Shown here in pieces: positions 1 to 8,662 of a DNA stretch of 64,000 bases. Both the position numbers and the translations under genes were made by a program. Positions within the stretch are counted from its first letter, which is position 1, and every line of letters starts with the position of its first letter. The stretch is from a candidate division Zixibacteria bacterium RBG-1 (GTDB taxonomy: Bacteria; Zixibacteria; MSB-5A5; DSPP01; RBG-1). The notes below the pieces were generated by a model, which saw nothing but the letters and a program-made list of their open reading frames with translations, made no database searches and was not told the DNA's origin. Where the stretch lies: NCBI GenBank assembly GCA_000447245.1, contig AUYT01000001.1, positions 476,825-540,824 on the forward strand, written 5' to 3'.

Positions 1-2
1 TT

Positions 3-3000
3 GCCCCGGCTCAAGGGATACAGCTTAGTTTGAAGAATCCCTGCAATAACGGGTTCACCAATCATCTGACCACGCCAACTCCGGGATTATCAATTGTATT
101 TGAATCTTTACCCTTATTAAAACCCCCGGCCAAAATCTCCCGCAAAGTTTACTGTTCCGACGACCATTGCGCAGTTTACATCAATCACAAAGTGGGGGAG
201 ACCCAGCTTTTGGAGCCGGTAACTTTCGATTTAGGGCGATACTTAAAATATTCCAGCGAAGCCCTTTTGGAAAAAACTTGGAGAGAAAAATCTACTCAAT
301 CCCTGGCCAAGACCCAGGATGCCAAAGGGGCCGGGAGTCTTCTGCAGTATGAAATCCCCTTTAAGTTTCCCAAACTTATTTCCAGCATCATCGGTGAAGG
401 TGGGCCCAGCTTACAGGTCACCGGTTACCGCCGCATCAGCTTTGCCGGCCGCAGCCAGTGGATAGACGGTTTGAAATCCACCGCCACCAATAGGCAATCC
501 AAGTTTCCTTCCCTGACCATGGAGCAGAAGTCCGCTTTTACTATCAATGGCAAGGTGGGGAGTAAAATTTCGGTCAAGGTGGACGAGGACAGCCAGAGGC
601 AGACTGACTTAGAAAATAGAATCATAATCAGATACGCCGGGGAAGAGGATGAAATCATTCAGGCGGTCGATTTGGGGAATACCAATTTATCCATCGGGGG
701 AGCTAATTTTGTGGGATACAGCCAGAACATTCAGGGACTCTTCGGCATCAAAGCCAAAGCCAAAGTGGGGGGAATGGATTTGACTGTAATCACCAGCCAG
801 CAAAAAGGGGCTACTCAAAAAGACCGGTTCTTAGCCGGCGCCAAAAGAGAGCCGATTATCCGACGGGATTACGAATACTGGCCTAATACCTTCTTCTTTC
901 TGGGAAGACCGATTCCGGTAGACAGTAATGGGGTAGACCGAACTGATGCTAATAAAAACAACAGCCGCTTCATAAGAGTAGATGGTTTTTCTGCTGGTGA
1001 CTCCATTTCCAAGATAGATGTCTTTGTGCGCAGCAGTTCAGTGCCGGATAGCAGCTCCAATCTCATGTGCCTGGCTGTAGTTAATCCAGATAGCTTGCCC
1101 GACACGTCGTCAGCGGACTTCAAAAGAAACGAAATAGAAGTTAGCAAGTTCAGGCGCTTAGATTCGGACAAATATTTTGTGGAGAAAAAGCAGTTCTGGA
1201 TAAAGTTAGCTCAAGGATTAAATCCGGAGGATGTTTTGGCGGTTTATCTGGAAATTACCCGTCCAAATAAGTCAGTTTATTATATGGGTAAACTTGACTA
1301 TGACACGATCATCTCGGGTAATGATGTTACCAATCTCTTAAAATTAATCAAGGACAATAACCCCCAACCTAATTATACAACCTGGGATTATGAATGGAAA
1401 AATGTCTATTATTTGGGAGCCACCAATATTGACAAAGACGGGTTTAAGTTAGACATCTATAAGGGGAAACCGGACGCGGAAAATCTGCAGGTAGATAAAA
1501 ACAGTCAGGGTACAATCCCAATCCCCTACATAAGAATTTTGGGTTTGGACCGGTTCGATTTGTCCGGACAACCGAATCCTGATAATTTAGTGGATTTGAG
1601 CCAGATTGACTTGTTTCAGGGATATCTCCGTTTTCCACAGTTGCAGCCCTTTGCGGCAGACACCAGCTATGCGGATACCAGCTATAACGGGATTATGGAG
1701 GATACTTTAGCGATAAAATTAGATACACTTTACAGAACCAATCTGCTTGATGTTAAAAACGCAGCCAGCCAATATTACATCTATTTTGAAGGCGCCACCC
1801 GCCAGACCGAATATTATTTAGGGCATAGCCCGATTCTGGAGGGTTCAGAAAGAGTAACTTTGAACGGCAGGGTTTTGACCCGGGGGATAGATTACAACAT
1901 ACTCTATGAGGTCGGACAAGTGGTATTTTTAAATCAGGAAATTTTGGACCCCAACGCGGAAGTCAACATAGATTACGAATACGCCCCCATCTTTCTGCCG
2001 GAAAAGAAAACCCTGTTCGGGATTCAGGGAGGACAGGTTTTCAGCAGTCACTTCCGGTTGAATTTCAACGCCTTATACAGCACCGAAAAAAGCTCCGAGA
2101 CCCGGCCCCGGGTGGGGCAGGAATCCAGCCGCAATTTTGTGTGGGATACCAATTTCGGCTTGGACTTGAGCCCGTCCTTTATGACCAAATTAACCGACGC
2201 TCTCCCTTTTGTCCAAGCCACCAACCCCTCCAAATTTCAGCTTTCAGGAGAAATAGCCCAGTCCTTGCCCAATCCCAATATCCGCAACAAGGTGTACATC
2301 GATGATTTTGAGGCGGTTCAGGATTATACTGATTTAGGAATAAGAAGAAGCACCTGGACCCTTTCCAGCCCACCGGAGGGAAAATCTTTAAGCCAGCGGG
2401 GTCGTTTAATCTGGTATAATCCCTGGAACCAGGTGTTTGTCAAAGATATCTGGCCCAACAAACAGACCTTAAATACCGAAAACAAAGTCAATGTCTTAAA
2501 TTTACAGCTCACCCCGAATCCATCCTTAGCCATTCCGGACAGCTCCTGGGGGGGAATCATGCGAGCTATCTATGGGGGGAGCCAGAATCAGGTCAAGACC
2601 AAGTACTTGGAAATCTGGGTAAAAGGTAATACAGGAATTTTAAAAGTTAACCTTGGCCGGGTCAGTGAGGACCTTGACGGAGATGACACTTTAGATACAG
2701 AAGATATACTCCGCAACGGTATCCGGGATAATCTCCTGGATGACGATGAAGATACTGGGTTAGACGGAGTGGCTGATAGTCTGGAACCTGACTATCCTGG
2801 TGTCATAGATTCCAGTCATGATAATTGGGATTATTCAAATCGTGACGATTACTCCAAAATAAACGGAACTGAAAACAATCGCAACGACCCGGACCGGGGC
2901 CGAAGACCGGATACCGAGGATATCAACTCCAATAATTGGCTGGATTTACTGCAAAACTATTTTGAATTTTCAATTGACTTGAGCAGTAGTTTGTTCGAGG

Positions 3001-5885
3001 TCGACAGCACCAGATACAATGGCTGGAGATTATACCGCATCCCCTTAAGAGATTCTACTCTGACCCAGAATTCCGCCTTTTACCGGGAAGTAGGGACTCC
3101 CCAGTGGGACCTGATTCATTTTGCCAGAATCTGGCTGACCGACACAAATATTCCGACTACGGTGCAGATCGCCTCAATTCAATTAGTGACCAACCGCTGG
3201 CAGAATTTACCCGTGACAGTCAAAGATACCAATGATGTTGTCCAGTACGGTGAAAAATTTGATATTGCAGTAAAAAATACCCAAGAAAACTCAGATTACG
3301 CTAACGATCTCCCACCGGGAGTAGCCGGCAATTTGAACCGCAACACCAACGTGCGGGAGAAGGAGCAATCTTTGGTTTTAGTCTATGAAGACTTAAGACC
3401 GGGACACACCGGTTCAGCTTATCGCAATTTCTTCGGGGCCGAAGATTATACCCTGTATAACAAGCTTAAAATGTTCGTGCATGGTCCCATTTCAACGGAT
3501 AAAGTCAGCTTCTTCTTACGAATCGGTCCGGATTCCACTAACTATTATGAATACCGAACCACAGTTTACCCGGGCTGGGATGCGCGCAACGAAGTGGTCA
3601 TGGACTTTGCCAAGATGACCGGTCTGAAAAACTATCTTTTGGAGCGGCTGGCTCAAGACCCTACCGCTGCCAGAGAGACCACGGACGCTAATTATACGAT
3701 TAAAGGGAATCCCAGCTTATCTGTTATCAAATGGTTTGTAGTGGGAGTCACCAACGAAGATTCACAACCGGTGACAGGTGAAGTCTGGATTGATGAATTG
3801 ACCTCCACTGATGTCAGAAGAACTCCGGGCTGGGCTCAAAGTGTTAACCTGACTGCTGCTTTCTCTGATTTTGTCAGCATAAGCGGGACTTTTCGCAAAG
3901 TGGACAGCGAATTTCACAATCTGGGGGCCAAGGCCGGCTCCGGGGTCAATGAGACCTACTCTTCTTTTCAAATCAGCAATTTCTCTCTTTCTAAATTCCT
4001 GCCTCCGGGCCTGGGTTTGAATCTGCCCATGTCTTACGCTTGGCAGAAGTCCGAAAAATTACCCCGCCTAAGAGTTGGCTCAGATATCGTTTTACCCAAG
4101 GAATTGAGAGCCGAAGAGAGATCCGAACAAACCACTCAATCTTTTTCCTTTTCACCATCTTTTACCAAAAACACCAACAACTGGCTTTTGAATTTGACTG
4201 CTAGAAGGATTTCCACCGCTTATTCCTACTCCCAGGTCCAAGGCCGAAATCCAGCCCTACCAAGTTTCAAGACCAGCTCTTATGGTTTAAATTTAGGGTA
4301 CGATTTATCCCCCCGCACGGAGCATTCCTGGAGTTTGCTTAAGTGGCTCTCTTTTCTTCCAGACAAGATAAATAGCACCAAGTTTTCTCTATTGCCCAAA
4401 GATTTAAAATTCGGAGGGAGTTTAAGCGGCAACCGCAGTTACCAGATCAATAGCTCAAATGTGGTAACCAACGTTTATAATCGCAATTTTAACGGTAACA
4501 TCACCGCCAGTATGAATCCCTTAAAGAGTATGAGCTTAAATTACAGCTTCAACACTGCCCGAGATTTAAGAGATGCTAAAGCTATAATCTTTTCCTTAAA
4601 TCCCAAAAAAGCTAAATTGGGGGTTGAGCTAAATCGGAAACAAACTTTCACAAGCAGTCTAAACCCCAAATGGTTTGAATTTTTGGACCAGACCTTCACT
4701 TACCGAGCCGACTACACCGAAAATTCAGACCCCAAACAGAACCAAGCCGGTGCCAGAGTAGTAAACAATGGAAGCTACACGGGGTTAAGCGGGACTTTTC
4801 ACTGGAAAAAACTTCTCTCCGGGCTTTTGCCCAAGGGGAAACCACCTCAAACCCCGACTGCCAAACCTCCTAGCAAAACTCCAGAAACCCCCAAAGTGGA
4901 GACCAAACCACAAACCAAAGGTTCACCAGGCATGGTCAAGCAATTCTTCGGATTCATCTTCGGGCTCCCCGGCAAAGTGAACCCCATCTCTTTTTCCTGG
5001 TCCAAGGATAAAAGTTTCCGCAAAGCCGGTCTTTTGGGGAGGCCCAGTTTGGCATATCAGTTCGGTTTTTCAGATGACCCGGGTGTCAAAGTGATATCAG
5101 ATCCCCAGTTGGCTAGCAGTGATGGTGGAAATTTCGGCAATTCTTACAGCTTCAGCAGTGGTGCCACAATCGGCAAAGGTATGGATCTGCGTTTCGGCTA
5201 CAGCTACAGGTATGGCCGAACCCAATCGCCTTCAGAACCGACCTTCAGCCGCAGCAAGAGCTATCCGGATCTGACTTTCAGCTGGTCCGGTCTAGAGAAG
5301 TTCAAATATATCAAAAAATGGCTCGGTTCTGCCGCTTTTCAGCTCAGCTATGCTCATAAAATCGATGAAGGGGGAAACCTGCGAACCAAGGAGCTCAACA
5401 GCCGGGGAGAAGGGACCAGCTTTTCTCCTTTAGTGGGTTTAAACCTTAAATGGAAAAACGGGGTAACCAGCAACCTCAGAGTCGACAAGACCACCAGAAC
5501 CGGCTCTGATTTAAGAGCAGCCGGAGGAAATCAAGCCGTAACCAAAAACGACAACTTAGGTGTCACGGTCTCCTCCAGTTATGCCTTCAAAGCTCCTCAA
5601 GGGATAAAATTTTTCTTCCTAAAAGGGCTTAAGTTTGAGAGTAATCTGTCTTTGGGATTGGATATTTCCTACCGGTCAGGTTTGACCAAGACTTCGGTCC
5701 AGGGGAAAGAATTTAATATCACCCAAAATACCACTGAACTGTCCATCGCTCCGCGAGCCAGCTATAACTTCTCTTCTCAGATTAACGGAGGTCTGCAGGC
5801 CCGCTGGGCAGAGCAACATAACAAAAAAGACGGCACCAAACAGCATACCCGGGAGCTCTCTTTCTGGATAGAGCTGAGATTTTAA
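3..5885 (+). CDS. sprA: SprA-type outer-membrane translocon protein, 5' end outside window
   Basis: Giant outer-membrane beta-barrel protein of the SprA (Sov) family, which in Bacteroidetes is the translocation pore of the type IX secretion system. The frame is open from base 3; the first possible in-window start is a TTG at 30, but the residues before it (APAQGIQLSL) read straight into the protein, so the signal peptide and true start are probably left of the window. About 1960 residues are visible, a little shorter than the roughly 2400 of Flavobacterium SprA. Family signs are the YIDDFEAVQDYTDLG segment near residue 755, long stretches of alternating polar/aromatic strands, an Asp/Asn-rich calcium-binding-like segment near residues 890-970, a Pro/Lys-rich linker near 1610-1635 and a C-terminus ending in aromatic Phe (WIELRF), the usual barrel-insertion signal. 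The stop codon overlaps the next start by one base, so the two are probably co-translated. Confidence 0.85.
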   Translation, partial: APAQGIQLSLKNPCNNGFTNHLTTPTPGLSIVFESLPLLKPPAKISRKVYCSDDHCAVYINHKVGETQLLEPVTFDLGRYLKYSSEALLEKTWREKSTQSLAKTQDAKGAGSLLQYEIPFKFPKLISSIIGEGGPSLQVTGYRRISFAGRSQWIDGLKSTATNRQSKFPSLTMEQKSAFTINGKVGSKISVKVDEDSQRQTDLENRIIIRYAGEEDEIIQAVDLGNTNLSIGGANFVGYSQNIQGLFGIKAKAKVGGMDLTVITSQQKGATQKDRFLAGAKREPIIRRDYEYWPNTFFFLGRPIPVDSNGVDRTDANKNNSRFIRVDGFSAGDSISKIDVFVRSSSVPDSSSNLMCLAVVNPDSLPDTSSADFKRNEIEVSKFRRLDSDKYFVEKKQFWIKLAQGLNPEDVLAVYLEITRPNKSVYYMGKLDYDTIISGNDVTNLLKLIKDNNPQPNYTTWDYEWKNVYYLGATNIDKDGFKLDIYKGKPDAENLQVDKNSQGTIPIPYIRILGLDRFDLSGQPNPDNLVDLSQIDLFQGYLRFPQLQPFAADTSYADTSYNGIMEDTLAIKLDTLYRTNLLDVKNAASQYYIYFEGATRQTEYYLGHSPILEGSERVTLNGRVLTRGIDYNILYEVGQVVFLNQEILDPNAEVNIDYEYAPIFLPEKKTLFGIQGGQVFSSHFRLNFNALYSTEKSSETRPRVGQESSRNFVWDTNFGLDLSPSFMTKLTDALPFVQATNPSKFQLSGEIAQSLPNPNIRNKVYIDDFEAVQDYTDLGIRRSTWTLSSPPEGKSLSQRGRLIWYNPWNQVFVKDIWPNKQTLNTENKVNVLNLQLTPNPSLAIPDSSWGGIMRAIYGGSQNQVKTKYLEIWVKGNTGILKVNLGRVSEDLDGDDTLDTEDILRNGIRDNLLDDDEDTGLDGVADSLEPDYPGVIDSSHDNWDYSNRDDYSKINGTENNRNDPDRGRRPDTEDINSNNWLDLLQNYFEFSIDLSSSLFEVDSTRYNGWRLYRIPLRDSTLTQNSAFYREVGTPQWDLIHFARIWLTDTNIPTTVQIASIQLVTNRWQNLPVTVKDTNDVVQYGEKFDIAVKNTQENSDYANDLPPGVAGNLNRNTNVREKEQSLVLVYEDLRPGHTGSAYRNFFGAEDYTLYNKLKMFVHGPISTDKVSFFLRIGPDSTNYYEYRTTVYPGWDARNEVVMDFAKMTGLKNYLLERLAQDPTAARETTDANYTIKGNPSLSVIKWFVVGVTNEDSQPVTGEVWIDELTSTDVRRTPGWAQSVNLTAAFSDFVSISGTFRKVDSEFHNLGAKAGSGVNETYSSFQISNFSLSKFLPPGLGLNLPMSYAWQKSEKLPRLRVGSDIVLPKELRAEERSEQTTQSFSFSPSFTKNTNNWLLNLTARRISTAYSYSQVQGRNPALPSFKTSSYGLNLGYDLSPRTEHSWSLLKWLSFLPDKINSTKFSLLPKDLKFGGSLSGNRSYQINSSNVVTNVYNRNFNGNITASMNPLKSMSLNYSFNTARDLRDAKAIIFSLNPKKAKLGVELNRKQTFTSSLNPKWFEFLDQTFTYRADYTENSDPKQNQAGARVVNNGSYTGLSGTFHWKKLLSGLLPKGKPPQTPTAKPPSKTPETPKVETKPQTKGSPGMVKQFFGFIFGLPGKVNPISFSWSKDKSFRKAGLLGRPSLAYQFGFSDDPGVKVISDPQLASSDGGNFGNSYSFSSGATIGKGMDLRFGYSYRYGRTQSPSEPTFSRSKSYPDLTFSWSGLEKFKYIKKWLGSAAFQLSYAHKIDEGGNLRTKELNSRGEGTSFSPLVGLNLKWKNGVTSNLRVDKTTRTGSDLRAAGGNQAVTKNDNLGVTVSSSYAFKAPQGIKFFFLKGLKFESNLSLGLDISYRSGLTKTSVQGKEFNITQNTTELSIAPRASYNFSSQINGGLQARWAEQHNKKDGTKQHTRELSFWIELRF

Positions 5886-6814
5886 TGCCCAAATTCTTTT
5901 GCTTACAGCATGGCGTTAGCCATTTACTTCTGTTTAGAGCCGCCCTGGCTCTATCTTTGTTTTTTTCTTTTAACTGTTCCAAGACAGTTCCCCAATTTGA
6001 TGCTCAAAGAGCTTTTGGCTACCTGCAAAACCAGTGTGATTTCGGTCCCCGCAATCCCGGTTCCGAAGCTCACCAAAAAACAAAACAATATCTATTTGAC
6101 AGTTTAAACAAATTGACAAATCTGGTTTCTACCCAAGAGTTTATTCATTTCGATTCCGCTTTGAAGAAAGAGCTCATTTTGACCAATATTGTGGCGACTT
6201 TTTATCCGGAAGAAAAGGAGAGAATTCTGCTCTGCGCTCATTGGGATACCAGACCCTGGGCTGACCAAGACCCCCAGGTTGAAAATATAACTCAACCTAT
6301 ATTGGGTGCCAATGACGGTGCTTCAGGGGTTGCAGTTTTGCTGGAATTGGCTCATATTTTATCACAAAAAAAACCAAAATTTGGTGTGGATATAGTTTTC
6401 TTTGATGGGGAGGATTATGGCAGGCAAAGGGATTTGAAAAACTTCTGCCTGGGCTCCAGTTTTTTTGCCAAAAATTTACCCATTGCCGGACCTAAATTCG
6501 GAATCCTGTTGGATATGGTGGGGGATAAAGATTTGAATATTTATAAAGAACAGTATTCTTACACTTATGCTCCGGAGATTGTAGATTTGATCTGGAGCAA
6601 AGCCAAGAAGCTAGAGCTAAACAGTTTTCATGACCAAGTCCGTCATTCAGTCTGGGATGACCATATGCCGTTGATCTTGGCTGGAATTCCAACTGTTGAT
6701 ATTATTGATTTTGATTATCCTTATTGGCATACTTTGCAGGATACGCCGGATAAATGCTCTGAACAGAGTCTGGAAACGGTGGGAAAATTATTAATTTCAA
6801 TTTTATATGATTAA
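5885..6814 (+). CDS. M28-family glutaminyl-peptide cyclotransferase-like lipoprotein
   Basis: Zinc hydrolase-fold protein of peptidase family M28, closest in motif layout to the Bacteroidetes glutaminyl cyclases that turn N-terminal Gln of exported proteins into pyroglutamate. Visible metal-site motifs in order are AHWDTRPWAD, GANDGASG, FFDGEDYG, LLDMVGD and the late His in YPYWHTLQDT. The N-terminus has a hydrophobic stretch ending FSFNC, with Cys31 as a possible lipidation site although Asn at -1 is not a standard lipobox. It starts one base inside the sprA stop codon and its own end overlaps the next gene by 8 bases, so it belongs to the sprA operon. The pairing fits modification of secreted or surface proteins. 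An aminopeptidase role is the alternative; the single-zinc QC-like motif set favours the cyclase. Confidence 0.75.
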   Translation: MPKFFCLQHGVSHLLLFRAALALSLFFSFNCSKTVPQFDAQRAFGYLQNQCDFGPRNPGSEAHQKTKQYLFDSLNKLTNLVSTQEFIHFDSALKKELILTNIVATFYPEEKERILLCAHWDTRPWADQDPQVENITQPILGANDGASGVAVLLELAHILSQKKPKFGVDIVFFDGEDYGRQRDLKNFCLGSSFFAKNLPIAGPKFGILLDMVGDKDLNIYKEQYSYTYAPEIVDLIWSKAKKLELNSFHDQVRHSVWDDHMPLILAGIPTVDIIDFDYPYWHTLQDTPDKCSEQSLETVGKLLISILYD

Positions 6815-7244
6815 TTTTACACCTCAGGAAAGAAAAGCTCTCATTTTTTTGACTGTAGTTTTGCTTCTAGGGAGCGGGATTACTTTATACAAGAAATATC
6901 ATTCTGATTTTGCCCCGGAATTACTTTTGAAACCTAAAGCAAAGGTGGTTGAATCTAATTTAAGTCAGCAGGACTTAAATTCGGTTGCCGACACTTCCAC
7001 CGTTATTCCAAAGGAAACATCTCCGCCACAGCTTTCAGAAGAAAAAATTCGGCAGGTGAATCTCAATTCAGCCACGCAAGAGGAACTGGAAAACCTGCCC
7101 TCGATTGGTCCGGTCTTAGCTAAAAGGATTATCGAATATAGGAATCAAAAAGGGGGATTTAAAACAATCGAGGAAGTCAAACAGGTTCATGGCATCGGGA
7201 ATAAGATTTTTGGGAAGATTAAAAATTATATTAGCGTAAATTAA
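6807..7244 (+). CDS. ComEA-type helix-hairpin-helix protein, membrane anchored
   Basis: Small protein of 145 residues with one N-terminal membrane helix (about residues 10-27) and a C-terminal pair of helix-hairpin-helix motifs starting at VNLNSATQEELENLPSIGP and ending near IGNKIFGKIKNYI. This is the ComEA arrangement: ComEA binds incoming double-stranded DNA during natural transformation, but many short ComEA-like proteins have no proven role. The middle is a low-complexity linker rich in Ser, Pro and Glu, consistent with a periplasmic spacer. It overlaps the preceding cyclase-like gene by 8 bases. No other competence gene is nearby, so uptake of DNA is only a family-based suggestion. Confidence 0.75.
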   Translation: MINFTPQERKALIFLTVVLLLGSGITLYKKYHSDFAPELLLKPKAKVVESNLSQQDLNSVADTSTVIPKETSPPQLSEEKIRQVNLNSATQEELENLPSIGPVLAKRIIEYRNQKGGFKTIEEVKQVHGIGNKIFGKIKNYISVN

Positions 7245-7304
7245 GTTCCGCACTTCTAATTTTTGTATTAAATTATCTTCACATAAATCAATTTCGACAA
7301 GCAA

Positions 7305-7892
7305 ATGAGAATCATTTCCGGTGATTTGAAAGGAAGAAAATTAAAATCGGTAGGGAAATTAAAAATCCGTCCTCCCTTAGATAAAGTCAAGCAGGCGATT
7401 TTTGATATTCTGAAAAATGACATTGTTGACAAAGGGGTCTTGGACCTGTTTGCCGGGTCCGGCTCTCTGGGGATTGAGGCGGTTTCCCGAGGGGCTAAAA
7501 AAGTAATTTTTGTGGAAAGCTCTTTTAAAAATCAGAAACTTTTGAAAGAAAATATTAATATGCTCAACTTGGGGGATAAGGTAGAGGTGATTCTGGCGAA
7601 TGTGTCTAAATTTTTGGATATTCTGTATGAGAAAAAGCTACAGTTCGACTTGATTTTTGTTGACCCTCCTTTTCTGAAAAATTGGGCTCAGAAAATTTTA
7701 GATAAAATTGAGCAGTATCAGATTTTAAAGCCGGAAGGGATTGTGGTTTTGCGTCATCATAAAAAAGAAATCCCAGAGACCAGCATATTGTGCTTAATCA
7801 AGCAAAGAAAATTTGGTGACAATCTGGTTTCTTTTTATATATTTCCGCCAGAGGCGGATCCGCCTTCGGCGGAAAGACAGGAGAAAAGATGA
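7305..7892 (+). CDS. rsmD: 16S rRNA (guanine966-N2)-methyltransferase RsmD
   Basis: SAM-dependent methyltransferase for G966 of 16S rRNA. The N-terminus MRIISGDLKGRKL and the following RPPLDKVKQAIFDIL are typical of RsmD; the SAM loop is LDLFAGSGSLGIEA and the catalytic motif is FVDPPF. Length (195 residues) is normal plus a short extra tail. That tail, PPEADPPSAERQEKR, is encoded by a GC-rich palindrome at 7842-7875 that looks inserted, so the ancestral protein probably ended a few residues earlier. It overlaps coaD by four bases (ATGA), a pairing seen in many bacteria where rsmD and coaD are neighbours. No strong ribosome binding site is visible before the ATG. Confidence 0.92.
   Translation: MRIISGDLKGRKLKSVGKLKIRPPLDKVKQAIFDILKNDIVDKGVLDLFAGSGSLGIEAVSRGAKKVIFVESSFKNQKLLKENINMLNLGDKVEVILANVSKFLDILYEKKLQFDLIFVDPPFLKNWAQKILDKIEQYQILKPEGIVVLRHHKKEIPETSILCLIKQRKFGDNLVSFYIFPPEADPPSAERQEKR
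7842..7875. repeat. 34-bp GC-rich double palindrome inside the rsmD 3' end
   Basis: TTTCCGCC (7842-7849) pairs with GGCGGAAA (7868-7875), and the interior holds a second perfect palindrome GGCGGATCCGCC (7853-7864). The element is read in frame as the last residues of RsmD and is much richer in G+C than the surrounding sequence, which suggests insertion of a small palindromic repeat. It is not preceded by GTAG and so belongs to a different class from the hairpins downstream. Confidence 0.8.
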
Positions 7893-8368
7893 GGACTGCG
7901 ATTTATCCCGGGACTTTTGATCCAATCACTAATGGACATCTGGATTTGATTGAGAGAGCTACGGTTCTGTTTGACCAGCTGTATGTGGCGATTGCGGATA
8001 ATCTGGAAAAGGAGCCTCTTTTTTCAAACGCGGAAAGAGTGGAGATGGTGAAGGGGTGTGTGAAAAATAAAAAGAATATCAAAGTGATTTCTTTCACGGG
8101 ATTGCTGGCGGATCTGTCCAAGAAATTGAAAGCGGTGGCGATTATCCGGGGTTTGCGGGCGGTGTCGGATTTTGAGTATGAGTTTCAGATGGCTCTGATG
8201 AACCGCAAGCTGTATGCGAATGCGGAGACGGTTTTTTTGATGCCGTCGGCTCGCTATACTTTTTTGTCTTCGACTTTGATTAAGGATATTGCCAGATTTG
8301 GGGGGGATATTTCGAAGTTTGTGCCAAAGATGGTGGAGAGGAAGTTGAAGGAGAAGTTTAGAGTGTAA
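7889..8368 (+). CDS. coaD: phosphopantetheine adenylyltransferase CoaD
   Basis: Catalyses the fourth step of coenzyme A synthesis, ATP plus 4'-phosphopantetheine to dephospho-CoA. The nucleotidyltransferase motif YPGTFDPITNGH is at the N-terminus, followed by RGLRAVSDFEYEFQMALMN and the C-terminal SSTLIKDIARFGGD. Length of 159 residues is standard. It begins four bases inside rsmD (ATGA overlap). Its last 55 or so bases, plus the first bases after the stop, recur in decayed form at 8534-8590, so this end of the gene was once duplicated. Confidence 0.95.
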   Translation: MRTAIYPGTFDPITNGHLDLIERATVLFDQLYVAIADNLEKEPLFSNAERVEMVKGCVKNKKNIKVISFTGLLADLSKKLKAVAIIRGLRAVSDFEYEFQMALMNRKLYANAETVFLMPSARYTFLSSTLIKDIARFGGDISKFVPKMVERKLKEKFRV

Positions 8369-8417
8369 TTTTGAGAGAAGGTCGGGTGCAGTGACCTTAC
8401 CCACGAAAGAATATAAA

Positions 8418-8524
8418 CGCAGACTGAAGTCTGCGGCTACCGCCATAAGTTGGTAGTCGCAACCTTCAGGTTGCGGAATATGAAACTTCTTTTGATGGGT
8501 AGCTCTGGATCCCTGTACCCAGAG
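8418..8524. repeat. cluster of three GTAG-footed hairpins
   Basis: Three short imperfect palindromes, each with GTAG at the 5' foot. On the minus strand 8440-8418 reads GTAG then a stem based on CGCAGACT/AGTCTGCG. On the plus strand 8453-8475 is GTAG followed by CGCAACCTTCAGGTTGCG. On the plus strand 8499-8524 is GTAG followed by CTCTGG...CCAGAG. The first two face each other as an inverted pair. A further hairpin without a clear GTAG foot, TGGCGA-AAA-TCGCCA, lies at 8595-8609. The layout resembles REP/BIME elements of Proteobacteria. Confidence 0.75.
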
Positions 8525-8533
8525 GATAATTTC

Positions 8534-8590
8534 CTAAGATGGTGTAGAGAAAGTTGAGGAAGAAGTTTAGTGTGTAAATTTTAGATAAGC
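8534..8590 (+). pseudogene. decayed duplicate of the coaD 3' end
   Basis: The stretch from 8536 (AAGATGGTGTAGAGAAAGTT) follows the coaD tail from 8327 (AAGATGGTGGAGAGGAAGTT) closely for about 55 bases, through the stop codon and into the T-rich bases beyond it. The offset between copies is 209 bases and the intervening DNA holds the GTAG hairpins. This copy has lost the reading frame and is too short to be functional. It is best read as a scar of a local duplication. Confidence 0.7.
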
Positions 8591-8662
8591 TCTATGGCGA
8601 AAATCGCCACAAGCACTTGGTATTGCGATAGAAAATTGGTGAGAGAATTCATCCTTCAATAA

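Noticed and set aside
8024-8446. 140-residue frame opposite coaD
   Set aside because: It is antisense to coaD and His/Arg-rich, an artefact of G-rich codon use in coaD; its start lies in a repeat.
8418-8609. CRISPR array
   Set aside because: Several hairpins occur together, but there are no identical direct repeats with regular spacers and no cas genes.
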